Of a stretch of 64,000 nt of DNA, positions 50,909-59,827 are shown piece by piece. The DNA lies in NCBI GenBank assembly GCA_945619025.1, contig CALZBJ010000003.1, positions 1 through 64,000 of the forward strand. Reading direction: 5' to 3'. The stretch is from CALZBJ01 sp945619025. Lineage in GTDB: Bacteria > Pseudomonadota > Gammaproteobacteria > Cardiobacteriales > Wohlfahrtiimonadaceae. The translations under genes and the position numbers were made by a program. The first letter of the stretch is position 1. The number at the start of each line of letters is the position of its first letter. Under the pieces are notes generated by a model. The model made no database searches, was not told where the DNA came from, and worked only from the letters and a program-made list of their open reading frames with translations.

Positions 50909-51181
50909 ATGCCACGTTCTATAAAGAAAGGTCCATTTATCGATCATCATCTACTTAAAAAAGTAGAGGAAGCAATTGAATCTAAAAGCCGTAAACCAAT
51001 CAAAACTTGGTCACGTCGTTCAATGGTATTTCCAGAGATGATTGGTCTTACAATCGCAGTGCACAACGGTAAAATCCATGTGCCTATTTTAATCACAGAA
51101 AATATGATCGGTCATAAACTCGGTGAGTTCGCGATTACGCGTACATTCCGTGGTCATGCCGCAGACAAGAAAGCACGTTAG
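50909..51181 (+). CDS. rpsS: 30S ribosomal protein S19
   Basis: 90 aa, MPRSIKKGPFIDHHLLKKV at the start and KLGEFAITRTFRGH near the end. It is a 30S head protein contacting S13. AAAGGGTAA before ATG 50909; 22 bp after rplB. Confidence 0.97.
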   Translation: MPRSIKKGPFIDHHLLKKVEEAIESKSRKPIKTWSRRSMVFPEMIGLTIAVHNGKIHVPILITENMIGHKLGEFAITRTFRGHAADKKAR

Positions 51182-51191
51182 GAGGTAGAAA

Positions 51192-51530
51192 ATGGTTGAG
51201 TCAAGAGCAGTACATCGCCATGCGCGAATTTCTCCTCAGAAAGCGCGTTTAGTGGCAGATCAGGTGAGAGGTCTCCCAGTTGAGAAAGCACTCACTATCT
51301 TAAAATTCAGCGATAAAAAAGCTGCAGAGATTATGGCTAAAGTTTTAGTGTCTTCAATGGAAAACGCTGAAAATAACTTCGGTGCAGATATCGATAATCT
51401 TGTAGTTAAATCAGTAATGGTAGACGAAGGTCCTACTCTTAAAAGAATGCGCGCACGTGCTAAAGGCCGTGGTGACCGTATCCTTAAGAGAACTAGTCAT
51501 ATAACTGTTACAGTTGCCGAAGTTTATTAG
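51192..51530 (+). CDS. rplV: 50S ribosomal protein L22
   Basis: 112 aa. The beta-hairpin tip VDEGPTLKRMRARAKGRG narrows the exit tunnel; no deletion is seen there, so no macrolide-resistance type change. AGGAGGT before ATG 51192. Confidence 0.97.
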   Translation: MVESRAVHRHARISPQKARLVADQVRGLPVEKALTILKFSDKKAAEIMAKVLVSSMENAENNFGADIDNLVVKSVMVDEGPTLKRMRARAKGRGDRILKRTSHITVTVAEVY

Positions 51531-51541
51531 GAGTAGAGAAA

Positions 51542-52237
51542 ATGGGTCAAAAAGTTAATCCTACCGGTATTCGCTTAGGGATTTCAAAAGACTGGAATTC
51601 ACGTTGGTATGCAACGAGCCAAGAGTTCCCTGAGTTTGTCGAATCCGATTTTAGAGTGAGAGAATTCTTACGTAAAAAACTTGCTAACGCAGCGGTTTCT
51701 AAAATTCAAATCACTCGTCCTTCTAAATCAGCTCAAGTGATTATCCACACTGCACGTCCAGGTATCGTTATCGGGAAAAAAGGTGAAGATATTGATGCGC
51801 TAAGAAAAGAATTGACAGACATGATGGGTTGCCCAGTTCACGTTTCAATTCAAGAAATCAAAAAGCCTGAGTTAGATGCTTATTTAGTGGCTGAAGGAAT
51901 TGCTCAGCAGTTAGAGCGCCGTGTAATGTTCCGTCGTGCAATGCGCCGTGCGGTAACGAACACAATGCGTATGGGTGCTGAAGGTATTCGTGTGAACGTA
52001 TCAGGCCGTTTAAACGGTGCTGAGATCGCTCGTGCTGAGTGGTACAGAGAAGGTCAAGTTCCGCTTCACACTTTCAGAGCTGATATCGATTACGGTACAG
52101 CAGAAGCATTAACAACTTATGGGATTTTAGGCGTTAAAGTTTGGATCTACAAAGGCGAAGTCTTTGATTACCAAGCGAGCAATGAAGAAGAGCCTAAAGC
52201 AGGTAAAAGAAGAAGTAGCAGAAGGAAAGGTGAATAG
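51542..52237 (+). CDS. rpsC: 30S ribosomal protein S3
   Basis: 231 aa. MGQKVNPTGIRLGI at the start, KH domain with VIGKKGEDID, and an Arg/Lys-rich tail. It lies at the mRNA entry channel and has helicase activity with S4/S5. AGGAGTAG before ATG 51542. Two bases separate it from rplP. Confidence 0.97.
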   Translation: MGQKVNPTGIRLGISKDWNSRWYATSQEFPEFVESDFRVREFLRKKLANAAVSKIQITRPSKSAQVIIHTARPGIVIGKKGEDIDALRKELTDMMGCPVHVSIQEIKKPELDAYLVAEGIAQQLERRVMFRRAMRRAVTNTMRMGAEGIRVNVSGRLNGAEIARAEWYREGQVPLHTFRADIDYGTAEALTTYGILGVKVWIYKGEVFDYQASNEEEPKAGKRRSSRRKGE

Positions 52238-52239
52238 TT

Positions 52240-52653
52240 ATGTTGCAGCCTAAACGAACTAAATTTAGAAAAATGCGTAAAGGTCGTAACCGTGGTGTTG
52301 CGGCTGCAGGTAACAAAGTAGACTTCGGTGAATTTGGTATTAAAGCAACTGAGTGTGGTAGAATTACCGCGCGCCAAATCGAAGCCGCTCGTCGTGCTAT
52401 TAACCGTTACGTTCGCCGTGGTGGTAAAGTATATATCCGTATTTTCCCAGACGTTCCAGTCACTGGTAAACCCCTAGAAGTACGTATGGGTAGTGGTAAA
52501 GGTAACGTTGAGTTTTGGGTAGCGAAAGTTCAACCAGGTCGCGTATTATTCGAGATCGAAGGTGTGACTGAAGAAGTGGCTCGTGAAGCATTTAGATTAG
52601 CATCTGCGAAGCTATCAGTTAAGACTGCTTTTGCTGAGCGTACAGTTCTTTAA
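52240..52653 (+). CDS. rplP: 50S ribosomal protein L16
   Basis: 137 aa. MLQPKRTKFRKMRKGRNRG, then FGEFGIKATECGRIT; Arg near 82 in the GKPLEVRMGSGKG segment (hydroxylated in some bacteria). It contacts the A-site tRNA elbow. Confidence 0.97.
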   Translation: MLQPKRTKFRKMRKGRNRGVAAAGNKVDFGEFGIKATECGRITARQIEAARRAINRYVRRGGKVYIRIFPDVPVTGKPLEVRMGSGKGNVEFWVAKVQPGRVLFEIEGVTEEVAREAFRLASAKLSVKTAFAERTVL

Positions 52654-52670
52654 GTTAAGTAGGAATTGAA

Positions 52671-52883
52671 ATGAGTAAAATGACAAAAGCATCTCAATTA
52701 AGAGAGAAATCAGTCGAAGAATTGAGAGAAACAAGAGTAGAGTTACAGCGTGGATTGTTCAATTTGCGTATGCAAAAAGCAACCGGTCAGCTAACTAAAC
52801 CACATCAGTTCAAAGAAAATCGTCGTGAGATCGCAAGAATCAATCACGTGTTAAATGATAAAGCTGAGGCGGGAGAGAAATAA
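52671..52883 (+). CDS. rpmC: 50S ribosomal protein L29
   Basis: 70 aa helical hairpin; LREKSVEELRETRVELQRGLFNLRMQ core (landmark LRMQKATGQL). Slightly longer than E. coli (63 aa) at both ends. Its stop overlaps the rpsQ ATG by one base. Confidence 0.96.
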   Translation: MSKMTKASQLREKSVEELRETRVELQRGLFNLRMQKATGQLTKPHQFKENRREIARINHVLNDKAEAGEK

Positions 52884-53152
52884 TGGCGACTGCAGAGCAA
52901 AACAAAGTAGAACGTACTGTAACAGGTAAAGTGGTATCCAACAAAATGGATAAAACAATTACAGTTTATGTTGAGCGTTTAATGAAGCACAAGCTTTATG
53001 AAAAATACGTTAAGCGTTCAACCAAGTTCCTTGCGCACGACGAAGAGAACAGCTGTAACATTGGGGATATCGTTGAGATTAAACAAGTTCGTCCACTTTC
53101 TAAGAATAAATCTTGGAAATTGGTACGAGTGATTGAAGCAGCAAGAGGTTAA
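52883..53152 (+). CDS. rpsQ: 30S ribosomal protein S17
   Basis: 89 aa. RTVTGKVVSNKMDKTITV (OB-fold strands) and VEIKQVRPLSKNKSW. It binds the 5' domain of 16S rRNA. GGGAGAG before ATG 52883. Confidence 0.97.
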   Translation: MATAEQNKVERTVTGKVVSNKMDKTITVYVERLMKHKLYEKYVKRSTKFLAHDEENSCNIGDIVEIKQVRPLSKNKSWKLVRVIEAARG

Positions 53153-53154
53153 AA

Positions 53155-53523
53155 ATGATTCAGACACAAACAACTTTGGATGTGGCCGATAACTCAGGTG
53201 CTAGAAAACTCATGTGTATTAAAGTACTTGGGGGATCTCATCGCCGCTACGCAAGTGTTGGCGATGTAATTAAAGTTTCTGTTAAAGAAGCGATTCCTCG
53301 TGGACGTGCGAAAAAAGGTGAGATCTACAACGCAGTAGTAGTTAGAACTCGTAAAGGTATTCGTCGTCAAGATGGTTCTTTAATTAAGTTTGATGGAAAC
53401 GCTGCGGTTCTTTTAAACAATAACTTTGAGCCAATTGGTACTCGTATCTTTGGACCCGTTACGCGTGAGCTTCGCGGTGATAAATTTATGAGAATTATTT
53501 CATTAGCTCCAGAAGTAATCTAG
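53155..53523 (+). CDS. rplN: 50S ribosomal protein L14
   Basis: 122 aa. MIQTQTTLDVADNSGARK, typical of L14, and GPVTRELR near the C-terminus. It is at the subunit interface, where the silencing factor RsfS binds. First gene of the spc group in E. coli; here the gap to rpsQ is 2 bp, so no separate promoter is visible and the S10 and spc genes form one transcription unit. Confidence 0.97.
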   Translation: MIQTQTTLDVADNSGARKLMCIKVLGGSHRRYASVGDVIKVSVKEAIPRGRAKKGEIYNAVVVRTRKGIRRQDGSLIKFDGNAAVLLNNNFEPIGTRIFGPVTRELRGDKFMRIISLAPEVI

Positions 53524-53537
53524 TAGGAGAGACTCAG

Positions 53538-53873
53538 ATGAATAAAATCCGTAAAGGTGATGAAGTTGTTGTAATCACTGGTAAGAGCAAAGGCCAACGC
53601 GGTCACGTTCTTCAAGTGAAAGAAGACAAAGTTTTAGTTTCCGGTGTGAATCGCTCAATTAAACACGAACGTCCAAACCCACAAGCGGGCATTGAAGGCG
53701 GTCGAATTGAGAAAGAAATGTTGATTCATATTTCGAACGTTATGCTTTTCAACCCAGAGACCAACAAGGGTGATCGCGTGAAAATCGAAGTAACCGAAAC
53801 AAAAGACGAGTCTGGTAAAGTAACGGTTACTAGAGAGCGCTTCTTTGCATCAACAAATAAAAAAGTTGGCTAA
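53538..53873 (+). CDS. rplX: 50S ribosomal protein L24
   Basis: 111 aa with a KOW motif (KGDEVVVITGKSKGQRGHVL) and NPQAGIEGGRIEKEM. It is an assembly initiator of the 50S. AGGAGAG before ATG 53538. Confidence 0.96.
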   Translation: MNKIRKGDEVVVITGKSKGQRGHVLQVKEDKVLVSGVNRSIKHERPNPQAGIEGGRIEKEMLIHISNVMLFNPETNKGDRVKIEVTETKDESGKVTVTRERFFASTNKKVG

Positions 53874-53977
53874 TTAGATATTCTTTGATAATATAGCCAG
53901 CTTCTTTTTAAGATTAATAGCAAAATCACAGGATGCATCGCATTAAAAGATATATCCGTGATTTGTTGAGGATAAAA

Positions 53978-54520
53978 ATGAAAGCAAGATTGAAACAATA
54001 CTACGACGAGATCGTAGTGCCAAAATTAGTAGAGCAATTTGGCTACAAAAACCCTATGGAAGTGCCAAAAATCACTAAAATCACGCTCAATATGGGTGTG
54101 GGTGAAGCTGTGCTTGATAGAAAAGTAATGGATAACGCTGTTGCTGATATGGCTGCTATTGCAGGGCAAAAAGCGCAAATTACTTTATCGAAAAAGTCAG
54201 TTGCAGGATTTAAAATTCGTGATGGCTGGCCGGTTGGTTGTAAAACCACCCTCAGAAGATCAACTATGTATGAATTCTTAGATAGATTGATCAACATTTC
54301 TTTACCACGCGTAAGAGACTTCCGTGGTGTTAATGGTAAATCGTTTGATGGTCAAGGAAACTATAGCTTCGGTCTTAAAGAGCAAATCGTATTCCCAGAA
54401 ATCGAATACGAAAAAGTAGATGCTATGCGCGGTATGGATATTAGTATCACAACTACCGCTAAGACAGACGAGGAAGCAAAAGCTCTTCTAAGTGCTTTTA
54501 ACTTTCCTTTCCGCAATTAA
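53978..54520 (+). CDS. rplE: 50S ribosomal protein L5
   Basis: 180 aa from ATG 53978 with GAGGA 8 nt upstream; 15 additional in-frame codons from 53933 do not resemble L5. Contains KITLNMGVGEAV, SVAGFKIRDGWPVGCKTTLR and RDFRGVNGKSFDG. It binds 5S rRNA. The 104-bp gap to rplX is the largest within the cluster. Confidence 0.96.
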   Translation: MKARLKQYYDEIVVPKLVEQFGYKNPMEVPKITKITLNMGVGEAVLDRKVMDNAVADMAAIAGQKAQITLSKKSVAGFKIRDGWPVGCKTTLRRSTMYEFLDRLINISLPRVRDFRGVNGKSFDGQGNYSFGLKEQIVFPEIEYEKVDAMRGMDISITTTAKTDEEAKALLSAFNFPFRN

Positions 54521-54537
54521 TTTTAAAGTAGGATTTT

Positions 54538-54843
54538 ATGGCTAAAGTATCAATGATTAATCGCGAAAATAAGCGTACTGAGCTCGTAGCTAAGTACGCT
54601 GAAAAGCGCGAAGAATTAAAAAAAATCATTAGTAGTGAAGACGCTACTATGGAAGAAAAAGAAGCAGCAATGTTCGCATTACAGAAATTGCCTCGCGATT
54701 CTTCACCTATCCGTCGTCAAAGACGTTGTAGCATTACAGGACGCCCACACGGTGTGTATCGTAAGTTCGGTTTAGGCCGTAACAAATTACGTGAAATCAC
54801 CATGCGTGGTGACATTCCTGGTTTAAGAAAATCAAGCTGGTAG
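54538..54843 (+). CDS. rpsN: 30S ribosomal protein S14
   Basis: 101 aa, the zinc-free form (the C-terminal part has only one Cys, in RRCSITGRPHG). It ends KLREITMRGDIPGLRKSSW. It completes the 30S head. GTAGGA before ATG 54538. Confidence 0.96.
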   Translation: MAKVSMINRENKRTELVAKYAEKREELKKIISSEDATMEEKEAAMFALQKLPRDSSPIRRQRRCSITGRPHGVYRKFGLGRNKLREITMRGDIPGLRKSSW

Positions 54844-54860
54844 GATAAGGGAGAATACGA

Positions 54861-55259
54861 ATGAGTATGCATGATCCAATTTCTGATATGCTAACACGCA
54901 TCAGAAACGCACAAGCTGCGGAGAAAGTAGTAGTATCTATTCCTTTCTCAAAAATGAAAGAATCAATCGCACAAGTATTGCTTGACGAAGGATATATCGA
55001 AGACTTTAAAGTTGAAGGTGATAAGCCTGCTACTAAAGCATTAGTAGTAAAACTTAAATACTACCTTAACAAACCTGTAATCGAGATGATTGAGCGCGTA
55101 AGTAAACCAAGCTTAAGAATCTATCGTGACAAAAATAGCCTTCCATCAGTATTAGGTGGTTTAGGTATCGCGATCGTTTCTACATCTCATGGGGTAATGA
55201 CTGACCATAAAGCACGCTCACTTTCACTAGGTGGTGAAGTAGTGTGTGTGGTTGCTTAA
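54861..55259 (+). CDS. rpsH: 30S ribosomal protein S8
   Basis: 132 aa. MSMHDPISDMLTRIRNAQ start and C-terminal LGIAIVSTSHGVMTDHKA. It binds helix 21 of 16S rRNA, and in E. coli represses the spc operon at rplE. Confidence 0.97.
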   Translation: MSMHDPISDMLTRIRNAQAAEKVVVSIPFSKMKESIAQVLLDEGYIEDFKVEGDKPATKALVVKLKYYLNKPVIEMIERVSKPSLRIYRDKNSLPSVLGGLGIAIVSTSHGVMTDHKARSLSLGGEVVCVVA

Positions 55260-55278
55260 TCTTTAAAGGGGAATAGAT

Positions 55279-55815
55279 ATGTCACGCGTAGCAAAACAAG
55301 TGATTCCCGTACCTGCCGGTGTTGAAGTAAAAATAGCAGGAAACAATGTTCAAGTGAAGGGTGCTAAAGGCGAAATCAGTCTTCAGCTTCATTCAGCTGT
55401 AGGGATTGAGCAAGATGGTGGCGAACTTCGTATCGTTCCAGATTTAGCGCAAACCAAAGGTAACTACGCAATTGCGGGTACCATGCGTTCACTCGTGAAC
55501 AACATGATTGTTGGTGTATCAGAAGGCTTCGAGCGTAAATTAATCCTTAACGGGGTTGGTTACCGTGCTCAAGCGCAAGGTGCTAAGTTAAACTTAACCT
55601 TAGGTTTCTCTCACCCAGTAGTGCACGAGATGCCTCAAGGTATTACTTGTGAAACTCCTTCACAAACTGAAATCATCATCCGTGGCGTTGATAAGCAAGC
55701 AGTCGGTGAAGTAGCTGCTAAAATCAGAGCCTACAGACCACCAGAGCCTTACAAAGGTAAAGGTGTTCGTTATGCTGATGAAATCGTTTCATTGAAAGAA
55801 GTTAAGAAAAAATAG
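55279..55815 (+). CDS. rplF: 50S ribosomal protein L6
   Basis: 178 aa with two related domains; YAIAGTMRSLVNNMIVGVSEGFERKL (landmark TMRSLVNNMI) and C-terminal YKGKGVRYADE. It binds helix 97 and the sarcin-ricin region. AAAGGGGAA before ATG 55279. Confidence 0.97.
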   Translation: MSRVAKQVIPVPAGVEVKIAGNNVQVKGAKGEISLQLHSAVGIEQDGGELRIVPDLAQTKGNYAIAGTMRSLVNNMIVGVSEGFERKLILNGVGYRAQAQGAKLNLTLGFSHPVVHEMPQGITCETPSQTEIIIRGVDKQAVGEVAAKIRAYRPPEPYKGKGVRYADEIVSLKEVKKK

Positions 55816-55824
55816 GTGAAGTTC

Positions 55825-56178
55825 ATGAGTAAGAGAGAAGCAAGATATAGACGCGGTCTAAAAACCAGAATTAGAATCCGCGATTTAGGTGTAAATCGTC
55901 TAACTGTTCATAGAACTCCAAGACACATTTACGCACAGATTATTAGCGCTGAAGGAAATACAGTGTTAGCGTCAAGCTCAACACTCGTTGCGAGCGTAAA
56001 ATCTCAAATCAAAAACGGTGGCAACATTGAAGCTGCTCAAGCGGTTGGTAAAGATATCGCAGAAAAAGCAAAAGCATTAAATATTACATCAGTTGCATTT
56101 GATCGTTCTGGATTTAAGTTTCATGGCCGAATTAAAGCTTTAGCCGATTCAGCTAGAGAGTCTGGATTAGAGTTTTAA
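55825..56178 (+). CDS. rplR: 50S ribosomal protein L18
   Basis: 117 aa from ATG 55825 (MSKREARYRRG), the E. coli length; a GTG three codons upstream is part of the ribosome site AGGTGAAG. Conserved RLTVHRTPRHIYAQII and DRSGFKFHGRIKALAD. It binds 5S rRNA with L5. Confidence 0.95.
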   Translation: MSKREARYRRGLKTRIRIRDLGVNRLTVHRTPRHIYAQIISAEGNTVLASSSTLVASVKSQIKNGGNIEAAQAVGKDIAEKAKALNITSVAFDRSGFKFHGRIKALADSARESGLEF

Positions 56179-56202
56179 ATTTAGTTAGAAAGGAAATAGA
56201 AA

Positions 56203-56712
56203 ATGACAACTAGAGATACAAATATTACTCCTCCAGACGCATTTCAAGAACGACTCATCACTGTGAATCGTGTTGCGAAAACTGTGAAAGGTGGTAGACA
56301 ATTTGCGTTTGCTGCACTTACTGTAGTAGGTGATGGTAACGGTCGTATCGGGTATGGCTACGCGAAAGCGAAAGAAGTACCTGCTGCAATCAAAAAATCA
56401 ATCGAGCAAGCAAAGAAAAACATCCAAACAGTTGCACTTAAAGATGGCACTCTTCAATACCCTGTAACAGGTATCCATAATGCGGCTCGCGTATTTATGC
56501 AACCTGCATCAGAAGGTACTGGAGTAATTGCCGGTGGTGCGATGCGTGCGGTATTTGAAGTAGCTGGTGTTAAAGACGTTTTAGCTAAATGTCAAAATTC
56601 ACGTAACCCAATTAACGTTGTTCAAGCAACGATTAAAGGTCTTGCGATGATGAAAACTCCAGAAGAAATTGCTGCAAAACGCGGTAAAACTGTTGAAGAA
56701 ATCAGAGGGTAA
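56203..56712 (+). CDS. rpsE: 30S ribosomal protein S5
   Basis: 169 aa. RLITVNRVAKTVKGGRQFAFAALTVVGDGNGRIGYG (S5 double-stranded RNA-binding fold; landmark KTVKGGRQF), and GTGVIAGGAMR. It lies at the mRNA entry channel. AAAGGAAA before ATG 56203. Confidence 0.97.
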   Translation: MTTRDTNITPPDAFQERLITVNRVAKTVKGGRQFAFAALTVVGDGNGRIGYGYAKAKEVPAAIKKSIEQAKKNIQTVALKDGTLQYPVTGIHNAARVFMQPASEGTGVIAGGAMRAVFEVAGVKDVLAKCQNSRNPINVVQATIKGLAMMKTPEEIAAKRGKTVEEIRG

Positions 56713-56717
56713 GAGTC

Positions 56718-56897
56718 ATGGCAAGCGAAAAAATTACTGTCACTCTTATTAAGAGTACAAATAGAAGACTTCAAAGCCACAAAGATTGCGTTAGAGGTCT
56801 TGGGTTACGTAAGATCAACGATACCGTAACCGTTGAAAGAACCCCAGAAAATATGGGAATGATTAACAAAGTTTCTTATTTGCTAAAAGTAGAGTAA
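56718..56897 (+). CDS. rpmD: 50S ribosomal protein L30
   Basis: A short gene of 59 codons plus stop, between rpsE and rplO. The protein starts MASEKITVTLIKSTNRR and contains CVRGLGLRKINDTVTVERT, the L30 core (short ferredoxin-like form). ATG 56718 follows the rpsE stop by 5 bases, with AAGAG upstream. Confidence 0.95.
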   Translation: MASEKITVTLIKSTNRRLQSHKDCVRGLGLRKINDTVTVERTPENMGMINKVSYLLKVE

Positions 56898-56925
56898 ATA
56901 AGCTCAGATAGGATAGGTATACATC

Positions 56926-57408
56926 ATGAGATTAAATACAATCAAACCTGCTTTTGGAAGTAAATCAGCGAAGAAACGTGTAGCACGTGGTATCGGTTCT
57001 GGTCTAGGTAAAACAGCAGGACGCGGTCACAAAGGTCAACATTCAAGATCAGGTGGCTACCACAAAGTTGGTTTTGAAGGTGGGCAAATGCCTCTTCAAA
57101 GACGCTTACCAAAAGTGGGCTTTAATTCACAGCTTTCATTAGTAACAACAGAAGTTCCTTTAAGTGCTTTAAACAAGCTTCAAGGCGATGTTGTAACCGT
57201 AGAAGCGTTAATTGCAAGTAACATTATTTCCGCTAAATTTGAGCGCGTTAAAATTATGTTATCAGGCACAATTGACAAAGCTCTAACCATTAAAGGTACC
57301 AAAACAGTTAAAAATAGCCGTGGCAACGAAGTTGTTGTTGACGTTGTAAAAGTAACTAAAGGTGCTAAAGCGGCGATCGAAGCTGCTGGCGGTAAAATAG
57401 AAGACTAA
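56926..57408 (+). CDS. rplO: 50S ribosomal protein L15
   Basis: 160 aa. MRLNTIKPAFGSKSAKKRVARGIGSGLGKTAGRGHKGQHSRSG is the usual Gly/Arg/Lys-rich L15 extension (landmark GKTAGRGHKGQ), followed by GGQMPLQRRLPK. Slightly longer than E. coli (144 aa). AGGATAGG before ATG 56926. Confidence 0.96.
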   Translation: MRLNTIKPAFGSKSAKKRVARGIGSGLGKTAGRGHKGQHSRSGGYHKVGFEGGQMPLQRRLPKVGFNSQLSLVTTEVPLSALNKLQGDVVTVEALIASNIISAKFERVKIMLSGTIDKALTIKGTKTVKNSRGNEVVVDVVKVTKGAKAAIEAAGGKIED

Positions 57409-57413
57409 CAATT

Positions 57414-58844
57414 ATGAATAGAACGAATGCAGGGGGATTAGACAGATATTCAGGTCTGGTCTCTCGTTTATTTTTCCTGATTGGGGCGCTGATCGTATAC
57501 CGTATTGGTGTACATATCACGATTCCTGGTATTGATGCAGTTGGCTTAATGTCGATTATTGAAAGCCAGAAATCAACCGGTGGTATTTCAGCGATGATTA
57601 ACCTTTTCTCGGGCGGGGCATTTGAAAGAATGTCTGTCTTTATGCTCGGGGTAATGCCATACATTACGGCATCGATTGTGATGCAAATGCTTACGGTAGT
57701 TTATCCTCCGCTTGAGCAAATTAAGAAAGAAGGTCAAGCCGGTCAGCGAAAAATTACACAATACACTCGTTATATGACGATTGGATTTGCAGCCGTTCAA
57801 GGAATTGTTTATTCAGTAGCAATCGCAAATGGTAGTTTTACAAATGGAACACAAGTAGTGCTCACAGAACCCACGTTCTTCGTAGCACTATCTACCTTAA
57901 CTCTTGTGACAGGGACTGTTTTCCTCATGTGGCTTGGTGAACAGATCACTGAGCGCGGTGTAGGTAACGGGATCTCTATGATCATCTTTGCAAGTATCTT
58001 GATGGGTGTTCCCTCAGGGCTTGCATATCTCTTTGAGATGGCAAAAGTTGAAGGCGGGCTCGCATGGGCGCTTCCTTTAGTGCTTTTCGCGGTGATCCTA
58101 GCAGTAATCTTCTTCATTGTGTTTGTTGAGCGTGGTCAGCGTCGTATTACGATCAACTATGCGCGCAGACAGCAAGGAAGAATGATGTCACTTGGTGGTC
58201 AGCAAAGCCACTTACCCTTAAAACTTAACATGTCAGGGGTAATTCCTGCGATCTTCGGATCAGCGTTTCTCTCTTTCGTCTACACAATCAGTGATGCTCT
58301 ACGCAATATCAAGGTTGAAGATGTGAGTGCGGAAGCGTTAGCGAGCCTCGGTTTCTTGGATAAATTCGGTCATTCTATGGCGATTTTCTTCAATAAAATC
58401 GGCGTTGCAGGGGTGCGTTATTTCGCACCAGGTCAACCAGCGTATCTCTTACTATTTGCAGCTTTAATTATCTTCTTCTGTTTCTTTTATACTGCGATCC
58501 AGTTCAATTCAAAAGAGACAGCGGAGAACCTTAAGCGTCAAGGTGGCTTTATTCCAGGGATTCGTCCAGGAATCAATACATCACAATATTTTGATAAGGT
58601 ATTAACCCGTATCACGCTTTGGGGAGCACTTTATATTACTGCTATCTGTCTATTGCCTGAGTTTATCAATGGCATTTTTAACATGAATATGCATTTTGGT
58701 GGGACCTCAGTCTTGATCGCAGTGGTGGTCGTTATGGACCTCATCGCACAGATTCAAGCACAATTAATGTCGCAGCAATATGAATCGTTAATGAAGAAAG
58801 CGAATATTAGTTCGGCATTAGGTGGAAACCCACCATCAATATAA
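57414..58844 (+). CDS. secY: Protein translocase subunit SecY
   Basis: 476 aa, about 30 longer than E. coli SecY (443) in the loops and C-terminus. Ten membrane helices; landmarks are the cytoplasmic loop QQGRMMSLGGQQSHLPLKLN (around residue 255) and FIPGIRPG near 380. It forms the pore of the SecYEG channel. Five bases after rplO, in the standard spc position. A good GGCAAAATAG-type weak ribosome site implies coupling to rplO. Confidence 0.96.
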   Translation: MNRTNAGGLDRYSGLVSRLFFLIGALIVYRIGVHITIPGIDAVGLMSIIESQKSTGGISAMINLFSGGAFERMSVFMLGVMPYITASIVMQMLTVVYPPLEQIKKEGQAGQRKITQYTRYMTIGFAAVQGIVYSVAIANGSFTNGTQVVLTEPTFFVALSTLTLVTGTVFLMWLGEQITERGVGNGISMIIFASILMGVPSGLAYLFEMAKVEGGLAWALPLVLFAVILAVIFFIVFVERGQRRITINYARRQQGRMMSLGGQQSHLPLKLNMSGVIPAIFGSAFLSFVYTISDALRNIKVEDVSAEALASLGFLDKFGHSMAIFFNKIGVAGVRYFAPGQPAYLLLFAALIIFFCFFYTAIQFNSKETAENLKRQGGFIPGIRPGINTSQYFDKVLTRITLWGALYITAICLLPEFINGIFNMNMHFGGTSVLIAVVVVMDLIAQIQAQLMSQQYESLMKKANISSALGGNPPSI

Positions 58845-58862
58845 AAATTTTGGAGTTTTAAA

Positions 58863-58976
58863 ATGAAAGTTAGAGCATCAGTAAAGAAAATTTGTCGTAA
58901 TTGCAAAATTATTAAACGCGGTGGTGTTGTGCGAGTGATCTGTTCAGACGGTCGTCACAAACAACGTCAAGGTTAA
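58863..58976 (+). CDS. rpmJ: 50S ribosomal protein L36
   Basis: 37 aa, beginning MKVRASVKKICRNCKIIK. The zinc ligands Cys11, Cys14, Cys27 and His32 are all present, so it is the zinc-binding form. TTGGAG is 8 nt before ATG 58863. It closes the spc group. Confidence 0.95.
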   Translation: MKVRASVKKICRNCKIIKRGGVVRVICSDGRHKQRQG

Positions 58977-58981
58977 ATTTA

Positions 58982-59010
58982 TTGAGAATAAATAAAATAT
59001 CGTGTAGAAT
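58982..59010 (+). promoter_or_regulatory. Internal promoter of the alpha operon (rpsM)
   Basis: -35 TTGAGA (58982-58987, 5 of 6), 17-bp spacer, -10 TAGAAT (59005-59010, 5 of 6). It leaves about 30 nt of leader before rpsM, short compared with the S4-binding pseudoknot leader of E. coli. Confidence 0.65.
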
Positions 59011-59045
59011 ATTCTGCTTGATATGATTTTAGAATAAGGTTAAGT

Positions 59046-59399
59046 ATGGCACGTATTGCAGGTATCAACATACCACTACAAAAACATGTAGTTATTTCAC
59101 TACAATCAATTTATGGAATTGGTGCAACTCGCGCAAAAGCAATTTGTGAAGCGGCGAATGTTGACCCAACAACCAAAGTTAGAGAATTAACAGAAGCGCA
59201 AATCGAAGCTCTTCGTGACAAAGTTGGACAGTACACAGTAGAAGGTGACTTAAGACGCGAAGTTTCTATGAGTATTAAAAGATTAATGGATCTTGGCTGC
59301 TATAGAGGTATTCGTCATCGTCGCAACCTTCCTTTAAGAGGGCAGCGCACTAAGACTAATGCTCGTACACGTAAAGGTCCAAGAAGATTAGTTAAATAA
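59046..59399 (+). CDS. rpsM: 30S ribosomal protein S13
   Basis: 117 aa. ARIAGINIPLQKHVVISL, YGIGATRAKAICEAA (helix-two-turn-helix) and the C-terminal RGQRTKTNARTRKGPRR that reaches the P-site tRNA. First gene of the alpha operon. Confidence 0.97.
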   Translation: MARIAGINIPLQKHVVISLQSIYGIGATRAKAICEAANVDPTTKVRELTEAQIEALRDKVGQYTVEGDLRREVSMSIKRLMDLGCYRGIRHRRNLPLRGQRTKTNARTRKGPRRLVK

Positions 59400-59417
59400 T
59401 AGGAATAGGAATTTATA

Positions 59418-59807
59418 ATGGCAAAACCTTCAGTAAAAGTACGCAGACGCGTAAAAAGAACGGTTGTAGACGGTGTTGCTCACGTACAAGCATCATTTAA
59501 TAATACAATTGTTTCAATTTCAGACAGACAAGGTAACGTGTTATCTTGGGCAACAGCGGGTGGTTCAGGCTTCCGTGGTTCAAGAAAATCAACTCCTTTC
59601 GCAGCTCAAGTAGCAGCGGAACGCGCTGGTGAAGCGGCTAAAGAGTATGGACTTAAAAATCTTGATGTTAACGTAAGTGGCCCTGGCCCAGGACGTGACT
59701 CAGCAGTTCGTGCGCTTAATGCAATTGGATACAAAATTACATCAATCGCTGATGTAACTCCAATCCCGCATAATGGCTGCCGCCCACCGAAAAAACGTAG
59801 AGTGTAA
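59418..59807 (+). CDS. rpsK: 30S ribosomal protein S11
   Basis: 129 aa. HVQASFNNTIVSISDRQGN, SGPGPGRDSAVRAL and DVTPIPHNGCRPPKKRRV (the last is the usual S11 C-terminus). It forms the platform with S18. Confidence 0.97.
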   Translation: MAKPSVKVRRRVKRTVVDGVAHVQASFNNTIVSISDRQGNVLSWATAGGSGFRGSRKSTPFAAQVAAERAGEAAKEYGLKNLDVNVSGPGPGRDSAVRALNAIGYKITSIADVTPIPHNGCRPPKKRRV

Positions 59808-59827
59808 TTTAAGGAGTATAAGATAGA

